A stretch of 64,000 nucleotides of DNA, from contig NC_133334.1 in NCBI RefSeq assembly GCF_042186555.1, positions 23,644,252 through 23,708,251 of the forward strand, read 5' to 3'. The number at the start of each line of letters is the position of its first letter. Within the stretch, counting starts at the first letter, position 1. This stretch comes from Aquarana catesbeiana (lineage: Eukaryota > Chordata > Amphibia > Anura > Ranidae). This document shows, one piece after another, positions 23,740 to 34,995 of this stretch. The notes under the pieces were generated by a model. It was not told the DNA's origin. It was given only the letters and a program-made list of their open reading frames with translations, and ran no database searches. The position numbers and the translations under genes were made by a program.

Positions 23740-23847
23740 TATAATGTGAAAGATTTTACGTCGCGAGAATCTTGAGAGAATCTTGATCTTTTTATTCTAA
23801 GCAAAAAAATTATGATTCTCATTTTGGGTAGAATTGTTCAGCTCTTA
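23259..23847 (+). mobile_element. hAT element, 589 bp
   Basis: The ends are TAGAGCTGCACGATTAATCG and GAATTGTTCAGCTCTTA, flanked by an exact 8-bp GTTGATAC duplication (23251-23258, 23848-23855). Inside it is a stretch resembling family A (CTAGAGAATAAAATGGTGG), so it carries or acquired other repeat sequence. Confidence 0.88.
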
Positions 23848-23906
23848 GTTGATACATTTTATTTTTTTTACAATTTTTTTTTAAAGTAGTGCAATATTAG
23901 TGCAAC

Positions 23907-24143
23907 CAGGGGCGGACTGACAACTCATGGGGCCCCCGGGCAATAGGAGATTATGGGGCCCCCAGGCAATCAGAGATTATGGGGCCACACAGTATACACA
24001 CACAGTATACACAGATGTAAAAAAAACACAGATTTATACATACTGTCCCTGGTTTTACTGAGGCTGGCAACCCTGATGGGGCCCCCTAGTGGCTGAGGGC
24101 CCTCGGGCAGTGCCCGAGTGGCTCAATGATCAGTCCGCCCCTG
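23907..24143 (+). mobile_element. hAT MITE, 237 bp
   Basis: It starts CAGGGGCGGACTGAC and ends ATCAGTCCGCCCCTG. The flanks AGTGCAAC (23899-23906 and 24144-24151) are identical. The interior has three diverged ATTATGGGGCCCCCAGGCAA-type units. Confidence 0.94.
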
Positions 24144-24410
24144 AGTGCAACATTTTGTCAAGTGCTCTATTTCATTAAAGAAAAATACATTACTAATAGT
24201 TTTAGAGTACGCAGACACAATATATTACCTCATTTTTGGTAACATATGTTGGGTATCTATTTACTTGGCACAACCTCCTCTTTTATAGTAGGTAATATAT
24301 TGTGTTTGCTTGCTCTAAAACTAATGTTAACATTTTTTTTTTAACTAAAATGGTGCACTTGACAAACTGTTGCAATAATATTAACTTTAAAAATTTGTAT
24401 AAAAAAGATA

Positions 24411-25247
24411 CAGGGAGGAGCTGGAGGTGCGGCACCCCACTGTATAGAACAGGGGCTCTCAGTGGAGTTTAAAGATCTTCTAAAGCGGTAAAAAACACAA
24501 GGATCTAAATGTATAAAGGAAATTCCTTTTGTAAAAAAAAAAAAAAAATATAGCATATAAAAATGCTACACAAACCATTCTTTGATTTTAAGGCTGTTAA
24601 AAAATTGTTCCCATTTCAGCCTGCAGTCGGTAATTTTCTAAAACTGTCCAAAAAAAAATAAATTGGCAACCTGCCTGGAGGTGTTCTGTAGACAACTGGG
24701 TCACCCAATGCTCCAGAATATCTATACCGGCTTTTGTGATTTGGCTCAGAAGTCTGCTGCAAGCTAAATTTTTAGGAATCTCCTGCATCAGGAATTTTAT
24801 TTTTGGTGAGATACTTTCTAAGGTTTGTCTACTAAAAAGATGCAGACACTGCAGCTTTCCTCTTTAGACCGCTGAGATTTGCTCAGGCGATTATAGGAAA
24901 GCTGAGCCCCCCCCACACTCTATTTAGGAATCAGTCTGCAGCGGACATAGTGAGACAAACAGGAAAAAAAAGTAAACTGCAACAAAGTTTCATAAAATCT
25001 TTGCAATGTACAAAATCATCCAGAGGGGGTTATTTTTTTCAAAACTGGAGTAGCACTTAACAATAAAAAACTGTACAATAAGTAAAAGCAAACAGGGTCA
25101 CTTATCCAGCGCTCAAGCTGCTATAATCAAATATAACATTAAGAAGAAAGCAAAAAAGTTCCAAGTTTTTTTTTTGCTTTCTCCTTAATAAAAAAACTAG
25201 TTTAGCAGCTTTAGTAATGCAAATTTAAAGTTACTGAAAAGTCTACC
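24411..25247. other. Stretch with nothing firmly recognised
   Basis: It contains GCACCCCACTGTATAGAAC and long A or T runs. Fragments may be old transposon sequence. No gene was seen. Confidence 0.4.
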
Positions 25248-26106
25248 TTAAAGTGGTTGTAAACCTCAGACATGAAATATGAACAAAGCATATCCCTCTA
25301 TAGTGTGTACTTGTCTCAATTCAGTGTCATTTCTGTCTGCTGCCTCCTTCCTCTACTATCAGCATGAATCACTTCTGACAAGTTTTCCTGACACAAAAGG
25401 AAAACAAAGGTGACAGGAGAGGGAGCTCCAGCACACAGCCTGCCATTGACAGCCTTAGCTCTGTTCCTGTGTGACGGGGGTGTCCCCTTCCCCCTTCCTT
25501 TTCCCCGTCCCCGTCCCTTTTCCCGTTCCTTTTCCCCGTCCCCGTTCCTTTTCCCTGTCCCCGTCCCTTTTCCCGTTCCTTTTCCCCGTCCCCCTTCCCA
25601 TTTCACTTCAACTTCACTTCCCCTCCACTCCATTCAGCTTTCAGAGCTCTCCTCACTGAGCTCTGCAAAGTGTTACTTCAGCTCTCCAACCCCTTCTTTC
25701 TGACATCTCCAACAAGTGGTGTAAATTCTACACTTTGAAAAAAAAAAAAAAGTGACAGAGGGGGAGCTCCAGCACACAGCATGTGATTGACCAGCCTTAG
25801 CTCTGTTCCTGTGTGATGGGGTCTCCCCTCACCTTGCCTTTCCTCCCCTTGCTTGCTTCCACTCCCCTTCATTCAGCTCTCAGAGCTCTCCTCACTGAGC
25901 CCTGCAGAGTGTAACATCAGCTGTCCGGACCCTTTTTTCTGACCGCTCAAACAAGTGGTGTAAATTCTGCATTTTGAACGGCTTTAAAGAAAATTGGACT
26001 ACAGATAAACAGGTACAAGTTATGTAGGAGGATTTGTATCATCTCTGTGTATCACCTGAGGCTATTCACTTCACTGGGTGTATGGAAGGGTTTACAACCA
26101 CTTTGA
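25248..26106 (+). mobile_element. TTAA MITE family P, copy 3, with internal duplication
   Basis: It starts TTAAAGTGGTTGTAAACC and ends GGGTTTACAACCACTTT (right TTAA mutated). The middle is duplicated at about 341-bp spacing: GGAGCTCCAGCACACAGC occurs near 25422 and 25763. The first copy is expanded by a pyrimidine array at 25480-25605. Confidence 0.85.
25480..25605 (+). repeat. Pyrimidine minisatellite
   Basis: Interlaced CCCCGTCCCTTTTCC and CGTTCCTTTTCC units, with few other bases. It lies inside the family P element. Confidence 0.85.
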
Positions 26107-26630
26107 TAAATGAAATGACAGGTTGTTCTGTGCGGTCCTCAGAGCTGTGTACATTGTTATGTTTTATCCTAGGGAAGTCTGCAGCGGACTTCTCCAATTC
26201 TTTATGGCAGGAAAATACATCTCACTCCGCTTCATTAAACTATATCCCTGTTTAGTCCTAGAACATTGAGTTTATTCAATGTAAATGAGATCATTTAATT
26301 AAGGAACATTTCTAGGCAACAAGCGGAATCAACCGGTGAACTGAAAGGTCTGTCCAGGAAACACTGCAAGTCCGCTAAAGTCACAAAGTCGGCTCAGCTT
26401 TGCACTTAAGGGGAGGATTTTTTTCTTTTTTATGCACATTCGTACATTTATTATGTACTTTACGTATTTATTTTTAATCAAGAAAAGTACAATTCATATC
26501 TTTGGATAACATAAATTTTTTTTTTTTTTTATTATTATTCACGAAAAACAGAACATCAAATTTTTTTTAGATACAATTAAATAGATAAAGGTGAATTTTT
26601 ATGCTTCATTTCAGACAAAAATAAAATATA
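26107..26630. other. Stretch with nothing recognised
   Basis: AT-rich sequence with TCATTTAATTAAGGAAC and a T run. No repeat terminus or exon was recognised. Confidence 0.4.
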
Positions 26631-26632
26631 GT

Positions 26633-26852
<220 letters not shown>

Positions 26853-27189
26853 ACCTGCAGCCAGCGAATTTTGAGCTCCATACTAGAGTGTCGGTTTGCT
26901 GCCGGGCCTTTCTTTCACCGATGCCATAAAATAGACTTGCACAGCAGCGGAGATCAGATTACATAGACTGCTGGATAACTCTGATGGGGAAAAATCCCCA
27001 CTTCTCTGATAGCAGAGACAGGACTGTCTGGCATTGTCAGTTGTGCGCAGGCTGTCGACAAGCAGGGAGTTTGTGTTTTTAGGCTTTTTTTTTTTTTTGT
27101 ATTATAAAACTCGGTATGCTTTGCAACGTGAGCACATGGGATATCTCCTATACTAACTTTATGTGAAATAAGGTATTTATAGCAATATT
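26853..27189. other. Spacer, no gene seen
   Basis: Mixed sequence with a T run at about 27088. Nothing recognised. Confidence 0.4.
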
Positions 27190-27234
27190 GTTACTAAACT
27201 CAGAACCTGCATAAACTAATATCTGGTCTCTGTT

Positions 27235-28400
27235 ATGACTACCATTAGGGTTTATGTTAGGGCTACCATTTGGGTTTGTGTTGAGGCCACCATTAGGGTT
27301 TGTTTTAGGGCTAACTTTAGGGTTAGGGCTACTGTTAGGGAAAAGATTTGCATTAGTGCTATCATTAGGGTTAGTGTTGGGCTACCATTAGGGTTAGTGT
27401 TGGGCTACCATTAGGGTTAGTGTTGGGCTACCATTAGGGTTAGTGTTGGGCTACCATTAGGGATTGTGTTGGGGCTACCATTAGGGATTGTGTTGGGGCT
27501 ACCATTAGGGTTACTATTAGGGTTAGTGTTGGGGCTACCATTAGGGTTAGTGTTAGGGCTACCATTAGAGATAGTGTTGGGGCTACCATTAGGGTTAGTG
27601 TTGGGCTACCATTAGGGATTGTGTTGGGGCTACCATTAGGGATTGTGTTGGGGCTACCATTAGGGATAGTGTTGGGCTACCATTAGGGATTGTGTTGGGG
27701 CTACCATTAGGGATTGTGTTGGGGCTACCATTAGGGATTGTGTTGGGGCTACCATTAGGGATTGTGTTGGGGCTACCATTAGGGATTGTGTTGGGGCTAC
27801 CATTAGGGTTAGTGTTGGTGTTACTATTAGGGTTAGTGTTGGCGCTACCATTAGGGTTAGTTTTGGTGCTACCATTAGGGATAGTGTTGGGGCTACCATT
27901 AGGGATAGTGTTGGGGCTACCATTAGGGATAGTGTTGGGGCTACCATTAGGGATAGTGTTGGGGCTACCATTAGGGATAGTGTTGGCGCTACCATTAGGG
28001 TTAGTTTTGGGGCTACCATTAGGGTTAGTTTTGGGGCTACCATTAGGGTTAAAGTGGTAGTAAACCGCAACTTATAAGGAAAAAAAAACTTCCCCTGCAA
28101 GGCAATGTCATAATGTGCTAGTATGCATTGCACTAGTTTACTAGTTTAGCACTTTAAGGTTAGCATAAAGGCTAATATTAGAGATCAGGTTAGTGTTAGC
28201 ATTATAACTACTTTTAGGGTAAAGTAGAAGGTGCTTCTACTAGAAATAAGGTTGGTGCCAGGGTAAGCATAAGGTTTAGTGTTAGGGCTACCATTAGGGG
28301 TTAGTGTTAGGATTACCGCTAGGGCTACTGTTAGGGTGAAGATTAGTATTAGTGCTACCATTAGGCTTAGTGTTCGGACTACTGTTGGAATTAAATTAGT
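27235..28400 (+). repeat. 24-bp array with telomere-like hexamers
   Basis: The core unit GGGGCTACCATTAGGGATTG plus TGTT repeats every 24 bp, most regularly at 27450-28040, with diverged units on both sides. Each unit holds TTAGGG. Hydrophobic repeat frames on both strands are artefacts. A 109-bp TTAA MITE sits in it at 28049. Confidence 0.93.
28049..28157 (+). mobile_element. Small TTAA MITE in the 24-bp array
   Basis: It begins TTAAAGTGGTAGTAAACC and ends GTTTAGCACTTTAA, with TTAA at both ends. Array-like sequence (GGGTTAG on the left, GGTTAGCAT on the right) continues on either side. Confidence 0.8.
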
Positions 28401-28930
28401 AAAGAAATTAGATGGGTTCCTGGTTCGACAAAAGGGGGTAACACATCGTTATGCATAAAAAATCCAGAGAACTAATGGACTTATCGGTACCCCAAGAATG
28501 TAACACCAGAAAATATTTAGAGCATTCAGTATTTATTCATCAAATGCAATAAAAACAACACTTAAAATGCAAAGCCTAAACACTGTGCCTCTGTGTCACA
28601 GTAGAAAGATTCCCCACTGCATACAACATCGATCCAAAGATGAACTGATGAAATACTGTGTCAAATAGCTGTAAGGGGAATCCAGGGGTTCCTTGACATG
28701 TTTCACAGATAGTGCCGCTTCCTCGGGAGGATGGAAGAGTCAAAGCAGTTATTGTAAATTAAAAACAAAAGCGTAAGTGGTAATAGTGGTGCAATAACAT
28801 GCGTACAGAATATAAAACAAGCTTACAAAACATAAGACATAATCTGGATTGGCTCACTAAACTTGAGTCATAAGTGAAGTGACTTGTATATGTCTAGATA
28901 GTCTAACCATCCTGGGGGTGAGTGTGGGAG
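28401..28930. repeat. Unclassified repeat with hammerhead-like core
   Basis: The minus strand at about 28688-28730 reads CCGAGGAAGC, a short spacer, then GTGAAACATGTC, a decayed form of the motif discussed in the findings. No termini were identified. Confidence 0.4.
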
Positions 28931-29052
28931 CATGGCCGGTGTTACCATAAGGCAGCACGAGCATCTGCCTTAGGGCACCAGGATGGGGGGCAACAAAGTC
29001 TGATTTATTTTATTTATTTATTTTTTGGACCTATTTTTACAATGCTGCAGAC
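28931..29052 (+). mobile_element. hAT 5' end fragment
   Basis: CATGGCCGGTGTTACC, then CTGCCTTAGGGCACC match the left end of the complete hAT at 56770 (CAGGGCCGGTGCTACC, CTGCCTAGGGCAC). The rest of the element is missing. Confidence 0.65.
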
Positions 29053-29202
29053 TTGCTACCAATCACATGGGAAAGGGAAAAAAAACTGCGCGAAGGTGAA
29101 CACCTATGAGTGATATGCAAAGTATGCAATAAAACACCTATGAGTGACACACAAGATATGCAATGGAAGCGGCAATTCTCTTATACAATATCAATATAAT
29201 AA

Positions 29203-30526
29203 AACTAAATAGAAACATTAGAATCGCGCTAAACCTGTGGAATAGGTATAAACCATGGATAAGTAAAATGTGCAAGTCATTAACAGTTCAATGTAAATGA
29301 CAAGTGAAACACAAATAATAAATCATGAATCCCATAGACACCCAATGTCAATGATTTGGAATCAGGCAAACAAAATACATTAGGTAATAGAAAAAATTGT
29401 GAATGAAAAATAAATTTTAAAAATAAAAATAAAATGAAAATAAACAGTCTCAGTGAGTGGCTGAAAAATAGCAACATCCACCCGTGCACAAATTAGGAAT
29501 CAAGTCCATCCAAAAGGAAGATGACTCTTCATCTATGTGATACAAACGTGATCCACCATGAAATCACTTCTTACCAAATGACCATGATCCCACAGAGGAT
29601 CATGATAGGCATATAATGGCTGTGACTCTGGAATACACCAAACGTGCTGACTTTCTGTTGGATTCTCAGATCACCTCATTGGTAGACAAGCCCATAGGGT
29701 GCGCACAGCATGTAAAGAAACATAGGGGCTCAGTGTAAAACCTTCAGGTTTATTTAAAATTTTATTAACAGAAAACACACTTACAAAGGTAGAATCATAA
29801 GGAAAGCCTGAAGTCCGATGTGTCGGCCGTACAGCCCCTGGATGACGCAATTCTCTTACGAAACACGTAGGGCGGAGCAGGACGACATGCTGACGTCACC
29901 TTGAGCTACTGCTTTTGTTTCCAGTAGGACGGGTTTGTCCGATTTGTGTACAGCCAACACATTGGACTTCAGGCTTTCCTTATGATTCTACCTTTTGTTA
30001 GTGTGTTTTTTGTTAATAAATTTTAAATAAACCTGAAGGTTTTACACTTCTGGAGCCCCTATGTTTCTTTACATGCTGTGCGCACCCTATGGGCTTGCCT
30101 ACCAATGAGGTGATCTGAGGATCCAACAGGAAGTCAGCACGTTTGGTGTATTCCAGAGTCACAGCCATTATATGCCTATCATTATCCTCCATAGCGGGGG
30201 ATCATGGTCATTTGGTAAGAAGTGATTTCTTCTTGATTCCCAATTTGTGCACGGGTGGATGTCGCTATTTTTCAGCCACTCACTGAGACTGTTTATTTTC
30301 ATTTTATTTTTATTTTTAAAATTTATTTTTCATTCACAATTTTTTCTATTACCTAATGTATTTTGTTTGCCTGATTCACAATCATTGGCATTGGGTGTCT
30401 ATGGGAATTCATGATTTATTATTTGTGTTTCACTTGTCATTTACATTGAACTGTTAATGACTTGCACATTTTATTTATCCATGGTTTATACCTATTCCAC
30501 ATGTTTAGCGCAATTTTAATGTTTCT
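29203..30526. mobile_element. Foldback element with ~600-bp inverted arms
   Basis: The left arm 29203-29845 and right arm 29945-30526 are reverse complements at very high identity. Shared strings include GTGCAAGTCATTAACAGTTC, GTGCGCACAGCATGTAAAGA and AATCATAAGGAAAGCCTGAA. The left arm has about 55 extra bases. The ~100-bp centre holds ACGAAACACGTAGGGCGGA and GACGTCACC. TTGCTACCAATCA flanks the region at 29053 and 30529. No long open frame is present. Confidence 0.88.
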
Positions 30527-30539
30527 ATATTGCTACCAA

Positions 30540-31173
30540 TCATGGCTGATCACAATGTAAACCGTAAAAGTCGAGTATCGGCTCTTCCTCATTCGCGCCT
30601 GACAGACGCCAGTAGAGGAGAGCCGATCTGTGGCTCTCCTGACGGGGGGTCATCTGCGCTGATTATCATTGTAGCCCCCCCAACATGGATTTCCACACTG
30701 GACCACCAGGGATGGCCACCACGGATGGATGACCAGGTATGCCACCCATGGCCACCAGGGATGCCACACAGTGCCCAAAATATTCCCAAAAAATGCGAAT
30801 CAGTGCACACAAATGGTGCCAGTCAGTGCCCATTACAAATGCCTGCCAGATGTCTCCTTACCAGTGCCACCCATAAGTACACATCAGTGCAGCCTTTCAG
30901 TACTGCCTATGAGTGCCCATCAGTGCCGCCTCATTGGTGCCACCTTTTATTTATTTCTGTCTTTTTTATTTGTTACGCAAAAAGTAAAAACCCCAGCAGT
31001 GATCAAATACCAACAAAAGAAAGCTCTATTTGTGGGAACAAAATAATAAAAAAATGTGTTTGGGTACAGTGTAGCATGACCGCGCAATTGTTATTCAAAT
31101 TGCGACCGCGCTGAAAGCTGAAAATTGGCCTGGGCAGGAAGGGGGTGTAAGTGCCCGGTATTGAAGTGGTTAA
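30540..31173 (-). mobile_element. TTAA element family D/E, copy
   Basis: Reverse of the 48204-49625 layout: GAGAGCCGATCTGTGG, then a diverged AGTGCCCATCAGTGCC array (30770-30945), then GTGATCAAATACCAACAAAA and GAAGTGGTTAA. TTAA lies at 31170-31173. Confidence 0.75.
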
Positions 31174-31565
31174 AGGAGTTGTAAAGGCAGTTTTTTTTTT
31201 TTTAACACATTCTATGTACCATTGGCTCCCGCGGCTGTCAATCAAAGTCGGTCAGCCAATCAGGGGAGAGAGGGGTCAGTGCTCCATGTCTGAATGGACA
31301 CAGGGAGCTCTTTTTTTTTTGTTTATAGCGCAAATAATAAAAACCGCAGAGGTGATCAAATACCACCAAAAGAAAGCTCTATTTGTGGGAAAAGACGTCA
31401 ATTTTGTTTGGGTGCAACGTCGCACGACCGCGCAATTGTCAGTTAAAGCAACGCAGTGCCGTATCGCAAAAAGTGCTCTGGTCAGGAAGGGGGTAAAATC
31501 TTTCGGAGGATTGAAGCCGTTTAAAAAACAAAACAAAAAAATGTGAACCTTTACAACCCCTTTAA
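31170..31565 (+). mobile_element. TTAA MITE carrying a family D fragment
   Basis: It starts TTAAAGGAGTTGTAAAGGC and ends CCTTTACAACCCCTTTAA. The interior at 31312-31524 is a reverse-strand family D piece (GTGATCAAATACCACCAAAA, GACCGCGCAATTGTCAG, GGTCAGGAAGGGGG). This suggests insertion of one element in the other. Confidence 0.75.
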
Positions 31566-32580
31566 TACCACTTAAATTATACAAAATCTAACTTTTTATT
31601 GAAGCGTTAAGATCTCCTGCGGAGCGACTAGTTCTGTATTTTCCGCTGATCTGCTGTTTCGATTTAAGGTTCAATGTGTGAGTCTAGGAGGTCATTAACA
31701 GTTAAACTGTCTGCTAAACAGCCTGACCTCAATTATGCAATTAATGGCTTTAAATTATTTACTTTGTCGCAGCAGTCTCCCGACTCCAGAAGTGGCCGGA
31801 ATACAGAGCAGGCCGCCTCCTCCCCCCTTCCTAATGAATCTGGCTCGCTTCTCTGATAAGAAATTTGACTTGCAGCCAGATCCCTTGAACTTCATTATTG
31901 CCTTTTTGAAATGTCAGGTTCTTACAAGACCGCCGTTATCTGGAATTAGAGGCGATGGCGCTGGCTTTGGTTGTACAAATACTTTTGTACTTGGTGGGGA
32001 CCGTATGAGACCTCCGGAGTGTTCACCATCTGCGGGCGCAGAGAGGATTTCATGCTGGAAGCAGATTGAACAAAGTATCCACATTTTTCATGGTCACAGT
32101 GGGAAAGCTGCAAAATGTATCGTTTTGGTGGTTTTGTATTTATATACTTTTTAACATTTCTACGTTTTTAAACACTAATGTAGCCTTTCACAACCTTTTT
32201 AACCCTCAAAATTGAATTTTCAGCCCCTAGGCAACCTTTGCTAAAAATGATACCTACGGGTCATGGTGTGTGATTAGTAAATTGTAGATAAAGGAATAAA
32301 TAAAATAATATACTGAAAAACCCAGATTGTATCATTTTATGATCTGAAAATAGAATGATGGTGAGACTCTCCTGTGGTTTTATTATTTCCTTCTATGGAC
32401 ACCATCCCTTATTTAAAACAACAATGTAATTCCTCCCGCCCATGAAATGAGTTGGAAGAAGGGACTTTAAATGTGCCAGTAAGGAAGCATACACCTATAG
32501 ATCAATAAAAGGTTCACAATCTTTATTGTACAAATAAAACATAATTAAAAACATTCCATGTATGTATGAATATTATACAG
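31566..32580. other. Low-copy island, no gene seen
   Basis: It contains CTCAATTATGCAATTAATGG (Oct/homeodomain-like) and GCCGCCTCCTCCCCC. TAGCCTTTCACAACC at 32182 resembles a hAT terminus but lacks a partner. The best open frame, 139 aa at 31735-32154, has no recognisable domain. Confidence 0.4.
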
Positions 32581-32586
32581 CGATAC

Positions 32587-32981
32587 TGTCAGGGCTGGGC
32601 TCAGGCCTTCCTTCTCTGAGCTGGCCACTCAGCTATCGGCTAATTGCCAGCTCCTATCTCTCCACAGTTACTCAGCTGTTGATGATATCCTGCTCGTTAG
32701 TCCTGCCTACTTAAGCCGTCCAGTCCAGAGGAGCTCTGCCTTCACCTTGGTCAACATCACAGAGACTATCGCCTGCGATCCTGGTCAAGACTTGTTTGCT
32801 GACATTCCTTCTGGCTCCAGACCCCGCTTGCTGTTCCACTACATTGATCCCTGACTTCTGGCTTGGCTGACTATCTGTTCCAGTTACTGAATTTTGACTG
32901 TTTGTTCTTTTTTACTTTTATTATTAAACAAGTGTGATTTAACTGTACTTCTGTCTCGGCCCGATTTCATGGTTTCTGACA
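32587..32981 (+). mobile_element. Solo LTR, 395 bp
   Basis: It starts TGTCAGGGCTGGGCTC and ends GGTTTCTGACA, the TG...CA of an LTR, with an exact 5-bp duplication GATAC at 32582-32586 and 32982-32986. A TTATTATTAAAC block near the end could serve polyadenylation. A second copy lies inverted at 42970-43389. It is probably an LTR retrotransposon LTR (Gypsy-like by ends); no internal region is present. Confidence 0.9.
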
Positions 32982-32989
32982 GATACATC

Positions 32990-33340
32990 AGGTATATGTA
33001 GTTGAGTCTAGTGTGACATTTGGAATCTAGGCGTTTTGCTAATAACTTGCTTCCTCAGGATCCAAGCCACACTTAATTCGCATGCAGGGATCTGGTGCGT
33101 CCCTGTTCTCCATTGCAGAGATGAATCTGGCCCAAATTTTTGCCTGAATTCAGACCTGTAATGGAGCCAAAGACGCACAGGAAAGGCGCACCGAGCCGAT
33201 CAGTCTCCTGTCATGCAAATTGGATGCGAGGAAACCCACATCCTATTCGCATTAGTGTGAACCCAGCCTTAAACATTGACTGTATAGGTAAAACAAGGGC
33301 CTGGATCCTGAGGAAGCTATTTGTTAAAACCTGTTGTAAG
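32990..33340. repeat. Inverted-repeat element with GGATCCTGAGGAAGC arms
   Basis: GCTTCCTCAGGATCCAAGCC (about 33049) and GGCCTGGATCCTGAGGAAGC (about 33298) are inverted partners about 240 bp apart. Between them GTGTGAACCCAGCCTTA looks like a Harbinger-type end. Confidence 0.6.
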
Positions 33341-33509
33341 GCTATAGCCAGCAGCGCTGATTGAGCGAGGAAAATCCAACAGGACGGTTGTACAGAGATC
33401 GATCGACCGATCAAATTATGTACAACCTTCCTGCCAATATATGGGTCAAAATTCTGCCGGTCCCTGCTGAACCAGCCTGAATTTCAATCCATGTTTGGCT
33501 GACTTAACT

Positions 33510-33680
33510 CTCTTCTCCCTAAATACTCTGCACTGCTTGAGGACTCTGCTCCTTTCTCTATCTAACTCTCATCTCCTGAAATACTCTGCACCTCTGGAGA
33601 ACTCTGCTCCTTCCTCTATCTAACCCCCTATCTCCTGAAATACTCTGCTCTGCTGGAGAACTCTGCTTCTTCCTCTTTCT
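33510..33680 (+). repeat. ~58-bp tandem repeat, 3 units
   Basis: ACTCTGCTCCTT recurs at about 33543, 33601 and 33660 with CTCCTGAAATACTCTGC between. Units are diverged. Confidence 0.8.
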
Positions 33681-33720
33681 ATGATGTCCCACTATTTTGA
33701 TGCACTTCGGGAAACTGCAC

Positions 33721-34313
33721 TATACTACCAAAAGTATTGGTACGCCTGTCTTTACACACACATGAACTTTAATGGCATCCCAGTCTTAGTCCGTAGGGTT
33801 CAATACTGAGTTGGCCCACCCTTTGCAGCTATAACAGCTTCACCTCTTCTGGAAAGGCCGTCCTCAAGGTTTAGGAGTGTGTCTATGGGAATGTTTGACC
33901 ATTCTTACGAAAATCGCATTTGTGAGGTCGGGCACTGATGGATGAGAAGGCCTGGCTCACAGTCTCCAAACGAATTCTTCTCAAAGATGTTCTATCTGGT
34001 TGAGGTCAGGACTCCGTGCAGGCCAGTCAAGTTCCTCCACCCCAAACGCACTCATACATGTCTTTATGAACCTTGCTTTGCCTTCTTGTCCAACATCAGT
34101 GCCTGACCTCACAAATGCGCTTCTGGAAGAATGGTCAAACATTCCCATAGACACACTCCTAAACCTTGTGGACGACCTTCCCAGAAGAGTTGAAGCTGTT
34201 ATAGCTTCAAAGGGTGGGGCCAACTCAATATTGAACCCTACGGACTAAGACTGGGATACGATTAAAGTTAATGTACGTGTAAAGGCAGGTATCCCAAAAC
34301 TTTTGGTAATATA
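33721..34313. mobile_element. Tc1-like foldback transposon derivative
   Basis: The ends are TATACTACCAAAAGTATTGG and ACTTTTGGTAATATA. Inverted arms of about 230 bp (33721-33955, 34082-34313) include not only the termini but also coding sequence, for example TGTGTCTATGGGAATGTTTG in both. This is a head-to-head fusion of two right halves of one Tc1 family, not a normal internal deletion. Confidence 0.85.
33981..34248. pseudogene. Tc1 transposase C-terminal remnants
   Basis: On the minus strand the frame ends with SPDLNQIEHL, matching the Tc1/mariner catalytic-glutamate region (usually SPDLNPIEHLW). On the plus strand the end of the protein reads LLEEWSNIP, then PRRVEAVIASKGG. Two opposite-strand C-terminal pieces therefore coexist. 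Neither is long enough to encode an active DD34E transposase. Confidence 0.8.
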
Positions 34314-34990
34314 TTGAATATACAGTATATACTGTATAATTCAATGCAAGTTTTACCTGCTCTGCTCCTGTGCTGACACTGAGCAGGAGGAAACTTGCAA
34401 GAGGCGGAAGCAAACGATATTGTCTTTGCATAGCTGCTTCTTTCCCATTGCAAGGCAGGGACATAAAAGCATTAATTGGTTCTACTTCGTGATCTCAGCA
34501 GTTTTTCTACACCGAGCGTCTTCTGTAAACATCGAAGTCTGTCTGTAATGATTACTGATTATTACAATCTTTTAAATGGATAAAATTGGAGCCCCTGTAG
34601 TTTTTTTTTTTTTCCATCGCATTTCCCCTTTCCACAGCAAGCCAGAGTTCGCTCAGAACTTTTCCCTCCGCAGACAGCAGGGAATAGACAAGCTGTTCCT
34701 TCTAGAAGGGTTCGAATACCAGAGCAATATTCATCAAACGTAAAGACATCAAATTGCGTTTTTAGCAATGCCAATCTGCTGCATCTCTGAGGGACGGTAC
34801 GCGGCGGAATGTGATGTACTGCGGTGCAGGTTTAATTTTCTGGCTTGGCTCAATGCTTGGTGGTTCTGAACAGGAATGTCGAAGCTGCGGTGATATACTG
34901 TCTGCTGAGCAACATTTCATAGTACAATCTATTATGATGTGATGAAGCAGATGCTCCTGGGGGCTGGAGACAGGGTCAGCGACCCCTGAC
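34314..34990. other. Low-copy island, no gene seen
   Basis: It includes a repeated ATATACAGTATATACTGTAT palindrome at about 34317. No exon or transposon end was recognised. Confidence 0.4.
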
Positions 34991-34995
34991 ATTTA

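Larger units (their letters stand above)
23129..24410 (-). mobile_element. Family A-derived TTAA foldback, hit by two hATs
   Basis: It starts TTAACCCTTTCACTGC and contains family A strings (GAAGATTACTTAAGACCCCC, GAGAATAAAATG). The right half is an inverted repeat: 24146-24230 pairs with 24290-24376 (for example 30 of 33 bases at AGTTTTAGAG...ATTACCT). hAT insertions at 23259-23847 and 23907-24143 split it. Confidence 0.65.

Noticed and set aside
27660..28133. 157-aa hydrophobic repeat protein
   Set aside because: Minus-strand translation of the 24-bp TTAGGG-containing array (24 is divisible by three, so one motif repeats). No signal of selection and many mirror frames.
27235..28400. True interstitial telomere
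   Set aside because: No run of perfect TTAGGG repeats; only one exact hexamer per 24-bp unit. Kept only as a telomere-like array.
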